A DNA stretch of 64,000 bases from CAZWRV01 sp964636325 (GCA_964636325.1 CAZWRV010000027.1:1-64000), one strand, 5' to 3'. Counted from the first letter of the stretch, positions 41,620 through 52,465 are shown. Program-made: numbers and translations. The notes: generated by a model not told the origin, from the sequence alone.

Positions 41620-44600
41620 CATTCGCTCAGCGACTTGAAGTAGTCCTCCACGAGCGGACGGTATTTTTCGGGAGGGGTGCTGGTCTTCATTCTCAGTTCG
41701 ATGCGCCTGACAGCCTCGGACTTGGCGAGATACGAGGACAGGACGTACTCCGCCTCGCCGAGTATCTTGAGTATCTGGGCGGCGCCTTTCTCCGGCTCCT
41801 TTTCAAACTGGTTTTCCATAAGCGCCATGCCCATCTCTGATAGGCGGAGGTCATCAAGCTCCTCGCCGACGCCAGAGATGTCCGCGCCGATCCGCTTCCT
41901 CGTCCTGGAGACGGCGTCAGGCTTAGCGCCCTTGCCGCCCTCCCCTTTCATGGCGGCCTTGGCCTCTTCGATCTTCCGGAGGGCCGAGATGATCTCCTCC
42001 TGCGAGAGCCTCGGTATTTTTTTCTTCGCCTCCTTGAGGGACGCCGCGAAGCTGGCCAGCGCCGCAGCGGCGGAGTCCTGAAGTTCCGACGCCTTCGCGA
42101 ACTTCGCATAGAGAAGGGCGTTGGAAGCCTTCTTCATGTCGCCCTGCATGCCGCTCCTGGCGGCGGATTCGAGCGAGGCCCTGAGGGACTTCGACGCCTC
42201 CGGATATACCGCGTCGAGCCCCTCGGAGACGGCCCCGGCCGCATCCATAAGCTGCGACAGGTCCGAGCCGAGACCGTCCTGCGCGGCCTTCATGCCTTTG
42301 GCCTTCTGCCTGCCTTCCGGAGAGGAGGCGGCCTCCTTTGATGCCTGCGCCTGGGAAGCCTCATCCTTTGAAAGCCTATCCGCCTGGCCTGCAAGCGCTT
42401 CTATCTGGGCGGCCGCGGCGCCCCGTATCATCTGGCGCAGGACGTCGGCGGCGGAGTTCAGGGAATAATGAGCCTTGCCGCCCGAGGCGGCGGCGTTCCT
42501 GGAATCAGACTCCTTGATTGAGCGCCCAGCCCTTTCCATGGAGTCGCCGGCCGACTTCATCTCGTATTCCAGCCTCGAAGCCTCCCATTCTTCGGGAATG
42601 CTCTTCACGAGGGATTCCGCGGACTTCCGTATCTCATCCTGCCTCCTCGCCAGTTCCGCGGCCTCCGATTCGGGAGCGCGCGGCGGCATCGACCGGAAAG
42701 CGCCGTTGACGGCGTTCTGCCGCTCGGCGAGGCGGTTCACGTCGGACAGCATCTTCTTCATTTCCTCGACGAGCTCCCTGAGGTCTCCCCGGCCCCTGCC
42801 CTTCTCCTGATCCTTCTTGCCGGACTGTTCCTGCTCAGAGTCTCCCGAGCCGGATCCCGACTGCTGGTTCTTCATCAGCTCCTGCGCGATGACGGTGAAG
42901 TCGGCCAGCGCCTTCTGCTGGAACGGGATGGAGTCCATGACGGCGTCCCCGCCGATCAGCTTCTCCGCGGACTTCAGGCGTTCCACTCCGTCTTCGAAGA
43001 GCTTCAGGAAAGGACCGCCGTCCGCGCCTCCGGCCGCGAGCACCCCTGCGACCTTGTCAAGCATCGCAGACGCCTCGACCCGCAGGTCGCCCATGCCTCT
43101 CGCGAGCTCGTCGCGGAGTGCGCGGCCCTCGGAGGACGGAGATGAAAGGATGTCGTATGAAAGCCTGATCAGCCTCTTGATCTCCGCTATGAGCCTGAAT
43201 ATCTCGAGCTTCTCCTTCTGCCCGGAACCTTTTGATTCGGAAGGTGTTGTCTCCTCCCTCAGCTCCACGAAGACGATTTCGGAGCGGGTGACGTGACTCT
43301 CAGGCTCGCAATTGTCCTCGGCGGCGAAGTAGGCGCAGACGATGTCGCCGTTCGCCGCTCCGAGCTTCCTGAAGTCCACGACGCACTGCGTCTCCATCTT
43401 CTTAAGCAGGCGGCCGTCGGGCCCCTTCATCCCGTCGGACAGCACCGCAGTCTTTTCGGGGCCGCCGGACACCGAATAGGCGAGCTTGATCTTCGCAAGG
43501 CCGTAGTCGTCCGAAGTGACCGCCTTGAACACCATGGCCGCATCGGCCTTCGAGACCGCATCGCGCTCCGGACTCAGCACGTCTATCGCCGGCGGAAAAT
43601 CCGGGATGCATTCGATTTTGAACGTCTCGGACAGGAACTGGTGCCCTTTCGCGTCCTCCACGCGTATCCTGCACTCCGTATTGGCGGCAATCCTGAACGA
43701 GCAGGCGGGTGTCCTCGCGGCGCCTTGCGCGGAAAAGCTCTCGGCGTTCCCGTCCCTGTCGAGAAAGACTTTCGAGTCCGCCGGCGAGGGCAAGACCCTG
43801 AAGCGGACGGTCGAGCCGGCAAGGGCCGGGAAGTCCTGCATCTTCCCGTAAGCCTTCGCCTTGGCCCCGGTATATTCCGGCGGAATCACCTCGCAGTCGA
43901 ACTTCTCCACCGACGGTGGATCATATACGGAGACGCGGAATATTTCCGATGACAGCGACGGCGTCAGCACTCGGTATTCCAGCGGCTCGGACAATCCGTA
44001 CAGCGTGAATTTCGAAATGTCCCGCGACCTGTTCATCCTGTAGCGGTGGATGCCGTAGCTGTCCTTGATCTCTATATCCGCGTCGTTCTCCCATCGGCGG
44101 ACCTCGGCGGTGATCTCGACATCCCCATTCCTGGCCGCTTCGAAGTCGCCGGGCCTGACGTCCAGCCCTGGAGTGATCAGGCCAAGCCTCTCCCTCGCAT
44201 AGTTGTCCGCCTTCCTTGAGACGTCGGTCCTGGCGGCGGCGAACAGAAGTACGGCCGCGAAAACCGCGGCGGCGAGGATCGAAGGGCCGCGGAGCCTTTC
44301 CGGGAGAAGGGCGCCCATGAAGTTGAAGTCCGACGTTTCGCCCCTGACTTTTTCGACCAGGGCCTCCTCCAGGATGCCCAGCGGCCTTGAGAGCTCCTCC
44401 TTCTCGACGGCGCAGATCAGGGAGTCCATGAACTCGGGATGGGCCGCCTCTATTCTTTCCGCAAGAACAGGAAGCGGCGTCCGGGAAAGAAGAATGCGCA
44501 GCGCTAGGGACAGGGCTGCAAGCGACGCCAGCAGTCCCGCCGACAGCACGAAGACAAAGCACTGCAGCTCCGTGAACGGGAGGAAGAGGCCTGCCAGCGC

Positions 44601-44720
44601 GCCAAGAATCACAGCGGCGGCAAAAGAGCCCAGGCAGAGCGTCAGAATGAAGGCCGCGCGCCGCCGCATGAGGCTCCGGCGCAGCATCTTAAGCTTTTTT
44701 GATATTGACTTGTCGTCCAT
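41619..44720 (-). CDS. large membrane protein with long helical region (DUF4175-like)
   Basis: This 1033-aa protein begins with two or three membrane helices (about 22-75 and near 150-165), then beta-sandwich-like repeats to about 480. More than 500 residues of Ala/Lys/Glu-rich helical sequence follow, with strong coiled-coil character (AAADVLRQMIRGAAAAQIEALAGQADRLSKDE, in part). Size and layout resemble the DUF4175/TIGR02302-like proteins in MoxR-DUF58-BatA clusters of Planctomycetes and Verrucomicrobia. Function is unknown; a scaffold spanning the envelope is a reasonable inference. An intergenic repeat region separates it from the BatA gene upstream. Confidence 0.75.
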   Translation of the reverse strand: MDDKSISKKLKMLRRSLMRRRAAFILTLCLGSFAAAVILGALAGLFLPFTELQCFVFVLSAGLLASLAALSLALRILLSRTPLPVLAERIEAAHPEFMDSLICAVEKEELSRPLGILEEALVEKVRGETSDFNFMGALLPERLRGPSILAAAVFAAVLLFAAARTDVSRKADNYARERLGLITPGLDVRPGDFEAARNGDVEITAEVRRWENDADIEIKDSYGIHRYRMNRSRDISKFTLYGLSEPLEYRVLTPSLSSEIFRVSVYDPPSVEKFDCEVIPPEYTGAKAKAYGKMQDFPALAGSTVRFRVLPSPADSKVFLDRDGNAESFSAQGAARTPACSFRIAANTECRIRVEDAKGHQFLSETFKIECIPDFPPAIDVLSPERDAVSKADAAMVFKAVTSDDYGLAKIKLAYSVSGGPEKTAVLSDGMKGPDGRLLKKMETQCVVDFRKLGAANGDIVCAYFAAEDNCEPESHVTRSEIVFVELREETTPSESKGSGQKEKLEIFRLIAEIKRLIRLSYDILSSPSSEGRALRDELARGMGDLRVEASAMLDKVAGVLAAGGADGGPFLKLFEDGVERLKSAEKLIGGDAVMDSIPFQQKALADFTVIAQELMKNQQSGSGSGDSEQEQSGKKDQEKGRGRGDLRELVEEMKKMLSDVNRLAERQNAVNGAFRSMPPRAPESEAAELARRQDEIRKSAESLVKSIPEEWEASRLEYEMKSAGDSMERAGRSIKESDSRNAAASGGKAHYSLNSAADVLRQMIRGAAAAQIEALAGQADRLSKDEASQAQASKEAASSPEGRQKAKGMKAAQDGLGSDLSQLMDAAGAVSEGLDAVYPEASKSLRASLESAARSGMQGDMKKASNALLYAKFAKASELQDSAAAALASFAASLKEAKKKIPRLSQEEIISALRKIEEAKAAMKGEGGKGAKPDAVSRTRKRIGADISGVGEELDDLRLSEMGMALMENQFEKEPEKGAAQILKILGEAEYVLSSYLAKSEAVRRIELRMKTSTPPEKYRPLVEDYFKSLSE

Positions 44721-44902
44721 TTTTCCCGAGTAAAAAACCGCAGTCTTCAGACAATCAAGGACCGGCGGCTAGCGACCAGCGACTAGCGACGCGCAGGATA
44801 CGGCCGCTTGCCGGCGGCGATCCGAAACCTGCCGATACCTGCCGAATTTGCTGAAACCTGACACCCGACACCTGGAATGCAAAACTTAGTTTTGCAATCA
44901 CC
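44721..44902. repeat. intergenic array of 7-nt repeats plus TGCAAAAC hairpin
   Basis: TAGCGAC, CAGCGAC and TAGCGAC run in register at 44770-44790. ACCTGAC-type units follow at 44855-44875, and a perfect 8-bp hairpin TGCAAAAC-TTA-GTTTTGCA lies at 44878-44896. The stretch 44850-44899 matches 28412-28465 upstream of clpC. It contains no gene. Confidence 0.65.
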
Positions 44903-46900
44903 TCATACGTTTCCCGACACCGCCTCCCTCTTGTCCAAGAATGCGCCGAGAAGATTCTCCAAGGCAAATGCTACGAACGCCGCAAAGGCGAAAATATGCC
45001 ACAGCTTCTGCCGTCCGCCCTCCTCGGATGCGTCAAGTCCCGCCTGAGCCGCAGGATTTTCCACGGACATCTTGCGCTTGAGCATTGACAGTGACTGCTT
45101 ATCCGTTACCGATTCGAGCCGTGAAACGTTGACTTCGAGCGGAACACCCTTCTGCGAGACCAGCACGCACGGCTTCTCCACCGCGGCCGGAGGCGCTGCT
45201 ACGCCCATGCCTTCCGGCTGAACTCCGCCGAACCCCTCCGGCGGCTTCTCCCCGCAGCTTATGCGCAGGACTCCAGCCCCCTTTCCTGCGACGGACGACG
45301 CGGCAATCTCACGTATGACCGGCAGGAAGGACGTGGAGAAGGCGAAGTCGCTCCAGTCGGCGGTGAGGCCGGCTGAGAAGAGGAATGTCTGACCTCCGCC
45401 CTTGCGCTGATGGATCAGGAAGGGCAGCTTCTCGTTCGTCCACATCATAGCGTCCGCCGGCCGCGACAGGGACAGCCTTACGTATTTGTATATCGGAAAC
45501 GCGAAGAGGTCGCTGTCTTCTATGCCGCTGAATACCGGCCAGAGGATGCTGTTCTCCGCGACACCGGCCACATTGAACACGCCTGAAATCCCCTTCGACT
45601 GCGAGAGCCCCTGGTAATCGGCGGACACGAGTCTGCGCTGCTTGAGGAAGGAGGCGGAGCTGCTGGCGGCCCTGCCCGGAGTGACCACCAAGGTTCCTCC
45701 CTTGTCCACATATCCGGCCAGGGAAGCGGCCTGGGCATCGTCAAGATAAGCCGCAGCCCCGAGTAGGAATATGGCGTCGGCCGACCCAATGTCCGCGTTC
45801 GCAAGTTCCTCCAATCCATACGAGAGGAAGTCGAACTCCATGCCGGCGCCCTTGGAAACGGAAAGGGCCTTCTGCACGAAGAACATCTCGTCGCCCTTCT
45901 CCGGCTCGTCCCTCTTCGGCATGAACGCCATCACTCTCGCCGGAGGATCGCCTCCGAGCCAGAGGCTGTAGCTGTCGTCGGCGGCATATTCGTCAGGACT
46001 AAGGAATACCGCGCCCGTAGTTCCGGCATCCGGCTCGCCAAGCGAGAAGCCGAAGGTCACCGTCTTGCCCGCCGGTATCCTGACCTCCCTCGCAAGCTCC
46101 TTTTTCGGCGCCCGGAGATAGAGAGTCCTGGACTGCTCCTGTATCCCGAAATTTCGCACTTCAACGACGACCTCCGTCCGCCCGTCGGCCAGCCGTCTCG
46201 AGGAAGCCCCCATGATCCCCGCATTCTCCGTCCGTTCAGGGCAGGAATCGACGAGGTCGATGGCGATTCCGGGTGGAAGCACGCAGGCTCCGGACGCCTG
46301 CCAGTCGGAAAGCTGGAAGTCGGAGACGATATGGATATTCCTCTCCGCCTTCCCGGAAAAGAGCCTTGCAGAATTCTCGACGGCCGCATAATGGGATCCG
46401 GGAAGCAGGGTCGGCTCGAGCGACTGCAGGGCGGCGATTATTTCTTCGCGCGAGGCGCCCATCGGAAGGATGATGCGCCCGGCCGAGTCTGAAAGCAGGA
46501 GTGCGAATTCCGCATTCTCGCACTTGCCTGCGATCTCCCGGATCTTCCCTTTTGCATTCTCGAACGACTTCCAGCCGCCCATGCTAGCGGAACTGTCGAG
46601 CAGTATGACGTGCTGGCTTTTCCCGCCTGCGGCCGATGCCGCGGACGGCCGCCCCTTGGGAACCCATTCCGGACGCGCAAGCGCGAGAACCACCAGGGCG
46701 AACGCCGCCAGGCGAAGCAGAAGAAGGGCGATGTCGCGCAGCCTTCTCCTGCCCTCCCGCGGCAGCTTCCCGATCCTTATGAACCTGATGCTCGGAAAGA
46801 CAAGCTCCGCCGCGGTCTGCCGCTTCATCAGATGAAGCAGCACCGGCACCGCGAGAGCGGCCCCGATATACAGCATTGACGGATGTGCGAAGGAGAGCAT
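44903..46900 (-). CDS. BatA-like membrane protein with VWA domain
   Basis: This 665-aa protein starts with the BatA N-terminal motif (SFAHPSMLYIGAALAVPVLLH, then LVFPSIRFIR), has a second helix at about 57-78, and carries a VWA domain with MIDAS LLDSSASMGG (Asp102). A long periplasmic section with Rossmann-like and beta domains follows, and a C-terminal helix (LWHIFAFAAFVAFALENLL). BatA/B proteins work with MoxR ATPases and DUF58 proteins, all present next to it. The ATG is reached directly by AAC-type 7-nt repeats (46901-46940), with GGAGAG on the coding side absent, so initiation may be unusual. Confidence 0.87.
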   Translation of the reverse strand: MLSFAHPSMLYIGAALAVPVLLHLMKRQTAAELVFPSIRFIRIGKLPREGRRRLRDIALLLLRLAAFALVVLALARPEWVPKGRPSAASAAGGKSQHVILLDSSASMGGWKSFENAKGKIREIAGKCENAEFALLLSDSAGRIILPMGASREEIIAALQSLEPTLLPGSHYAAVENSARLFSGKAERNIHIVSDFQLSDWQASGACVLPPGIAIDLVDSCPERTENAGIMGASSRRLADGRTEVVVEVRNFGIQEQSRTLYLRAPKKELAREVRIPAGKTVTFGFSLGEPDAGTTGAVFLSPDEYAADDSYSLWLGGDPPARVMAFMPKRDEPEKGDEMFFVQKALSVSKGAGMEFDFLSYGLEELANADIGSADAIFLLGAAAYLDDAQAASLAGYVDKGGTLVVTPGRAASSSASFLKQRRLVSADYQGLSQSKGISGVFNVAGVAENSILWPVFSGIEDSDLFAFPIYKYVRLSLSRPADAMMWTNEKLPFLIHQRKGGGQTFLFSAGLTADWSDFAFSTSFLPVIREIAASSVAGKGAGVLRISCGEKPPEGFGGVQPEGMGVAAPPAAVEKPCVLVSQKGVPLEVNVSRLESVTDKQSLSMLKRKMSVENPAAQAGLDASEEGGRQKLWHIFAFAAFVAFALENLLGAFLDKREAVSGNV

Positions 46901-46986
46901 TTGTTATTCGTTAATAGTTATTGGTTATTCGTTGTTGGTGTCTTGGGGACTGGTAAATGGCGGTGAATAATCACCGCGCACAGCAA
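46901..46986 (-). repeat. composite leader: hairpin plus AAC-type 7-nt repeats before the BatA gene
   Basis: Read on the minus strand, GTTGCTGTGC is followed by the hairpin GCGGTGA-TTAT-TCACCGC (46960-46977), a spacer, and 7-nt units such as TAACCAA, TAACTAT and TAACGAA. These end directly at the start codon at 46900. The same order is found at 59864-59945 before another gene. The rest of the gap to 47041 shows nothing else. Confidence 0.75.
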
Positions 46987-47041
46987 CATAAAACTGACCA
47001 GCCGCTATTCCTTAATCCGTCATCTGGAATCCAGATTTTTT

Positions 47042-47947
47042 TCAATACACATTGCCTCGCCTGTGCAGGTATTCCGAAAGCACCGACCCCAGATCGCCGG
47101 ATGAATTGACTTTCAGGTAGTCTGCCTGGACGTCGAGACAGGCCTTCCTGATCCTTTCGACGTAGGAGTCCATCTCCGCAAGGTATTCCTGCCTGACGTT
47201 CTGCGGGGCTGTGAGTATCTTGCCGCCGGTCTCGCTGTCCACGAAGCGGACGGAGCCGCGGAACGGGAATTCGATCTCGTCGCGGTCAAGCACCTGTATC
47301 ACGATGAGGTCGCTCCGCGAAATCCGCAGCTTCTTCAGGAGTTCCTCGGCCTCTCCGTCTATGTCAAGGAAGTCCGAGATGACAACCAGCAGGCCGCGGC
47401 GACGTATCATGCGGGAGACATAGCTGAGCGACATGAAGTGGTCCGCGCGGCCGGCCGGCTTCAGCGCGCTTATCGCATTGATGATCCTGTGGAGATGCGT
47501 CCCGCCGCTCCTCGCCGGAACCGAACAGCTTATCGAGCCGCCGTAGGCGCAGAAGCCCACGTTGTCGCCCTGCTTCGACGCAAGATACGCAAGCGAAGCC
47601 GCCACCATCGCCCCGTAGCGGAACTTCGAGCACGGCGACCGCGCCCCGGAGTAGAGCATCGAGGCGCTCGCGTCAAGCACTATCATGCAGTTGAAGTTCG
47701 TCTCCTCCTGGAATATCTTCGCATAGAGGCGGTCCAGGCGGCCGAACGCCTTCCAGTCCAGATACTTGAGATCATCGCCGGGCGTATAGTTCCTGTACTG
47801 CAGGAACTCGCTCCCGGAGCCGTGGTATACGCTCCGGTGTATCCCCGACATGAACCCCTCTATAACGATGCGGGCGATCAGATGGTAGCTGTCTATCTTC
47901 GCCAGCGCCGCGGGGGAAAGGATCTCGACAAGTTCCTTGCGCGACAT
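47042..47947 (-). CDS. DUF58 domain protein
   Basis: This 301-aa protein has the family opening HRSVYHGSGSEFLQYRNYTPGDDLKYLDW (in part, residues about 38-65). A VWA-like core with MIVLDASASMLYSG (Asp92) follows, then RRRGLLVVISDFLD. DUF58 proteins are partners of MoxR ATPases and probably act on the cytoplasmic side of the membrane. The function of the module is thought to be assembly or activation of enzymes or envelope complexes. The MoxR gene lies 211 bp upstream; that gap (47948-48158) holds no gene or repeat that I can see. Confidence 0.92.
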   Translation of the reverse strand: MSRKELVEILSPAALAKIDSYHLIARIVIEGFMSGIHRSVYHGSGSEFLQYRNYTPGDDLKYLDWKAFGRLDRLYAKIFQEETNFNCMIVLDASASMLYSGARSPCSKFRYGAMVAASLAYLASKQGDNVGFCAYGGSISCSVPARSGGTHLHRIINAISALKPAGRADHFMSLSYVSRMIRRRGLLVVISDFLDIDGEAEELLKKLRISRSDLIVIQVLDRDEIEFPFRGSVRFVDSETGGKILTAPQNVRQEYLAEMDSYVERIRKACLDVQADYLKVNSSGDLGSVLSEYLHRRGNVY

Positions 47948-48158
47948 TGATTTATGTCATCCCTGTTAATTTTACATTGATTCTTATCTCGTGGCTTCAC
48001 CCCTCCAGCACGGATGGAGATTCATGATTTTTACAGACGGCCGCAAGATAGGCATGCAAGACAGGCTGCAATTGCTCCGGTGTTGTGATGCCGTGAGAAA
48101 AATTGACATGAAACACTATGTGATCATATGATTGTGACAAGGACTGTGGCATTATTGT

Positions 48159-49145
<987 letters not shown>

Positions 49146-49276
49146 AATCTCACTCCAATTATTTTTCAGATTTCCTTGTATCATTCCAGCTTCCTTGACA
49201 CGATGACCCGATAACACTTTCTTCCGTGTTTCCGTCTTCCGCGGTCTCCTTACGGTAAATATCCGCTGCCGGATAT

Positions 49277-51232
49277 TTACTGCACCGGCCTGAAATATGC
49301 GGTCCCCCGGACGAAGTCCACGCTTTCAAGGCGGACGAAGATGAAGTCTCCGCATTTGTACGACCTGTGCCCCGCCTTGGAGGACATCTTGCCGCTCCTC
49401 CTGAAGAAATCTCCGCCGAGGTGCCTCGCCTCGACAATGCCGTTCACGGCGAGTTCGGGGACGCTTACGGATATCCCGTAGGACGCGACCCGCTGTATTA
49501 TCCCCTCGAAGCAGTCGTTGTCCGCCTCCGCGATCACCTTCTTCATGTAATGCAGCTTCATCCTGTCGTTCGCGGCATAATACGCCTCGTCGTTCCTGGC
49601 CTCGCGCTCGCTGCATGTCTCGGCGATCCTGGCGAACTCGTCGGCGTCGCGCAGTTCACCGGAATAGTCCCTGCACCAGAGCTGCTGGTGGACGGCGAGG
49701 TCCGTGTAGCGCCTTATCGGGCTTGTGAAGTGCGAATACAGGCCCTTGCCGAGCCCGAAGTGGATAGAGGGTCTGGAGCTGTATGACGCCCTCGGCAGCG
49801 AGCGCAGGAAGGCGTCGGTTATGACCTGCCTGCGCTGGTCGTCCGGCAGCTTCTGGAGGAAATGGTTGCACGCCTTCCTGCTGCGCAGGTCGCCGGTGCT
49901 CATGCCGAAGGTCTCGCGCATGAATTCTGCGAATTCCGCAAGCTTGTCCTCGGACGGCTCGGGATGAACTCGGTAAAGCCCCGGGATGCCGCGGCAGCTG
50001 AGCTCCTTGGCGACTTCGACGTTGGCGGCGAGCATGCATTCCTCGACCAGCGCCTCGGACTTCCTGTGGGCCTCGCGCCTGATCCCTCTGACCTCTTTGG
50101 TGAGGTCGTCGCAGAGGACCCTGACATGAGTCGTCGCAAGCTCGATGAACTCCTCGGTTTTCTTCCGGCACTCGTGCATCCTGTCGGTGAGCCTGACAAG
50201 GCGCTTCAGGTTCTGCTCAAGGACACGAGGCCAGCCATGGTGCCTCTTCCCGTCGATGAACTCCTGCAGCTCGTCGAAGTTGACGCGGGCGTCAACCTTC
50301 ACCAGGCTGTGGCAGCGGCGGGAGTTCTTGATCCTGCCCGTGTTGACATCGACCGTCATGAGGACGGAGTTGCACAGGGAGACCTTGTCGGTTGTGAGGC
50401 TTGCCGCCCTCGTAAAGACCCTCGGCAGCATCGGCAAGGTCATTCCGGGCAGATAGGACGTGAACGAGCGGCGGAAGGCCTTGCCGTCGAACTCGCTGTC
50501 CGGATGTATCCAGGCCGCGATGTCCGCGATGTGCACGCCGAGCACGGCCTCGTCAGGAGAAGCGCCGTCGGAAACGGATATCGCGTCGTCGTAGTCCTTG
50601 GCGTCGGCAGGATCTACCGTCGTCGTGAACAATCCGGTAAGATCCTCCCTCCTAACCTCCAAGGGGTCAATCTGCAGGATCCTCTCCTCCTCCTCCTGCG
50701 TATAAGGAGGCATGAGGTCATATTCCCTCGCCACCGCAACAAGGTCGGACTCGACCGTCCCCACCTTGCCGATTACCGAGCCGAACTCGGCGGCAAAGGG
50801 GACGTCGCCGCGCTTTCCGGGCTCCGAAGGGACGCACTCGATCCAGTCGCCCTTCCTGGCGTCGCCGAGGTCTCCGGAGACGGGAATGTCGCACGGTATG
50901 CTTCTGGAAAGAGGCCTTATCTTCCTGCCGGGAATAAGTTCCCCGACAATCCTGGTCCTTCCGCGCTCAAGCACCTCCTCCACGCAGGCCGCAGGCTTGG
51001 AGAAACGGGATCTGCGCGGCCGTTCGTCCAGGAATCTTATCGCCACCAGGTCGCCGTCCATCGCGTCGCCGACATATTTTGCCGGGACGAAGATGTCGTC
51101 GCTATCGCCGGGTATCTTTACGAAGCCGAAGCCGGCCGCGGCGACGCTGATCCTTCCGCGGAGGAGTTTATCGCGCCCCTTGCGCATCTTTTCAACCCTG
51201 CCCCTGCCCTCTTCATTAGACCGACGTCCCAT
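49277..51232 (-). CDS. rnr: ribonuclease R
   Basis: This 651-aa 3'-5' exoribonuclease has an N-terminal basic segment, cold-shock OB domains (AAAGFGFVKIPGDSDDIFVPAKYVGDAM, in part), and the RNB catalytic domain with TTVDPADAKDYDDAISVSDG, whose Asp residues bind Mg2+. HLGGDF-type S1 sequence is at the C-terminus (CFEGIIQRVASYGISVSVPE). It is somewhat shorter than the E. coli enzyme, chiefly at the ends. It degrades structured RNA. It is divergent from panB across 228 bp that contain a GAATTC hairpin. Confidence 0.94.
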   Translation of the reverse strand: MGRRSNEEGRGRVEKMRKGRDKLLRGRISVAAAGFGFVKIPGDSDDIFVPAKYVGDAMDGDLVAIRFLDERPRRSRFSKPAACVEEVLERGRTRIVGELIPGRKIRPLSRSIPCDIPVSGDLGDARKGDWIECVPSEPGKRGDVPFAAEFGSVIGKVGTVESDLVAVAREYDLMPPYTQEEEERILQIDPLEVRREDLTGLFTTTVDPADAKDYDDAISVSDGASPDEAVLGVHIADIAAWIHPDSEFDGKAFRRSFTSYLPGMTLPMLPRVFTRAASLTTDKVSLCNSVLMTVDVNTGRIKNSRRCHSLVKVDARVNFDELQEFIDGKRHHGWPRVLEQNLKRLVRLTDRMHECRKKTEEFIELATTHVRVLCDDLTKEVRGIRREAHRKSEALVEECMLAANVEVAKELSCRGIPGLYRVHPEPSEDKLAEFAEFMRETFGMSTGDLRSRKACNHFLQKLPDDQRRQVITDAFLRSLPRASYSSRPSIHFGLGKGLYSHFTSPIRRYTDLAVHQQLWCRDYSGELRDADEFARIAETCSEREARNDEAYYAANDRMKLHYMKKVIAEADNDCFEGIIQRVASYGISVSVPELAVNGIVEARHLGGDFFRRSGKMSSKAGHRSYKCGDFIFVRLESVDFVRGTAYFRPVQ

Positions 51233-51356
51233 TGCCGCCCCTACGTTGAATTTTCAGCTTTGCATGGTTATGTTAAGCGATTGAAAATAAGGCTGTTTGT
51301 CCGTTTTTCCAGAGTGCAAGCTGAAATGCCCGCAGTTTTGTCGGCCGGAATCTTAA

Positions 51357-51401
51357 AAGCATGAATTCGGCAAGCTACGCCCTTTTGCCGAATTCATACT
51401 T
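51357..51401. repeat. GAATTC-armed hairpin, long form with covarying arms
   Basis: ATGAATTCGGCAA (51361-51373) and TTGCCGAATTCAT (51385-51397) form a perfect 13-bp stem, extendable on both ends. On the minus strand the loop region reads AAAAGGGCGTAG as in 10070-10114, while the arm pair A-T in that copy is G-C here. It lies in the region between the divergent rnr and panB genes, so it cannot be only a terminator. Confidence 0.85.
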
Positions 51402-51460
51402 AAGACGGCAAAGTTTGCGACAAAGCTACCGACAAAGATTTTTATCTTTCAGGAGGCGCC

Positions 51461-52249
51461 ATGTTCCAGAACAAATTGACTGTGAAATATTTCCTGCAGA
51501 AGAAGGAGAAGGGGGAAAAGATAATCTCCCTCTCGCTCTATGACGCGCCGACCGCGAGGCTCGCGGAGGAATGCGGCGTCGAACTGCTGCTTGTCGGCGA
51601 CTCCATGGGCAACACCATCCTCGGCTACAGGAACACCATCCCTGTCACGATCGAGCAGTCGCTCCACCACTGCGCCGCAGTGGCGCGGGGCGCGAAATTC
51701 GCATTCCTGGCCGGGGACATGCCGTTCATGACATACCACATCTCGGCCGAACAGGCGATGGCCAATGCCGCCCGCTACCTGCAGGAGGTCGGCATGGACG
51801 CCGTGAAGCTGGAAGGCGGCGCGCACATGGCGCCCACGGTCGCCAGGCTTGTCAGGGCGGGCGTCCCCGTCCTCGGACACATCGGCCTGCTCCCGCAGAA
51901 CCTCCTCACTGAGGGCGGCTACCGCATGACCGGCAAAAGCTCCGCCGAGGCGGAGAAGATCATCGCCGACGCGAAGTCGCTCGAGGACGCAGGCGCTTTC
52001 GCCGTCATCCTAGAATGCATGCCCCCGGAACTCGCCGCCGAAATCACCTCAAAGGTCAAAATCCCAACAATCGGGATCGGCGCCGGCCCCGACTGCGACG
52101 GCCAGATACAGGTCGTCAACGACATACTCGGCCTCTTCACGGACTTCGTCCCGAAGCACGCCAAGCGCTACGCCAAGCTCGGAGATGAAATCAAGAAGGC
52201 CTTCGGCGAATACGCCAAGGACGTACATGGCAGAAGGTTCCCGGACTGA
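51461..52249 (+). CDS. panB: 3-methyl-2-oxobutanoate hydroxymethyltransferase
   Basis: This 262-aa TIM-barrel enzyme transfers a hydroxymethyl group from methylene-tetrahydrofolate to ketoisovalerate, giving ketopantoate for pantothenate and CoA. Motifs are ISLSLYDAPTARLAEECGVE (in part), LLVGDSMGNTILGY (Mg-binding Asp), FLAGDMPFMTY, AVKLEGG, VLGHIGLLPQ, AVILECMPPELA and TIGIGAGPDCDGQIQV. GGAGG precedes the ATG. panC and panD are not adjacent. Confidence 0.96.
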   Translation: MFQNKLTVKYFLQKKEKGEKIISLSLYDAPTARLAEECGVELLLVGDSMGNTILGYRNTIPVTIEQSLHHCAAVARGAKFAFLAGDMPFMTYHISAEQAMANAARYLQEVGMDAVKLEGGAHMAPTVARLVRAGVPVLGHIGLLPQNLLTEGGYRMTGKSSAEAEKIIADAKSLEDAGAFAVILECMPPELAAEITSKVKIPTIGIGAGPDCDGQIQVVNDILGLFTDFVPKHAKRYAKLGDEIKKAFGEYAKDVHGRRFPD

Positions 52250-52465
52250 CTTGGATATCGCTCAGCACTTTTCCCAAGCCGAATAGTCGGTGCAAGAACT
52301 ACTTTTTTACTTTTGACAACTGTAAGTCATTAACCTGACATTATTTATAGTTCATCGAAGAGGGCAGACCCCCTTATAAAAAAACATCTATTAATTGCGC
52401 TTAATTTAGCGCCGTTCGGGAGCACCCCCCTTACGACATAGAATATAGACAGAACCAACTGTTCC

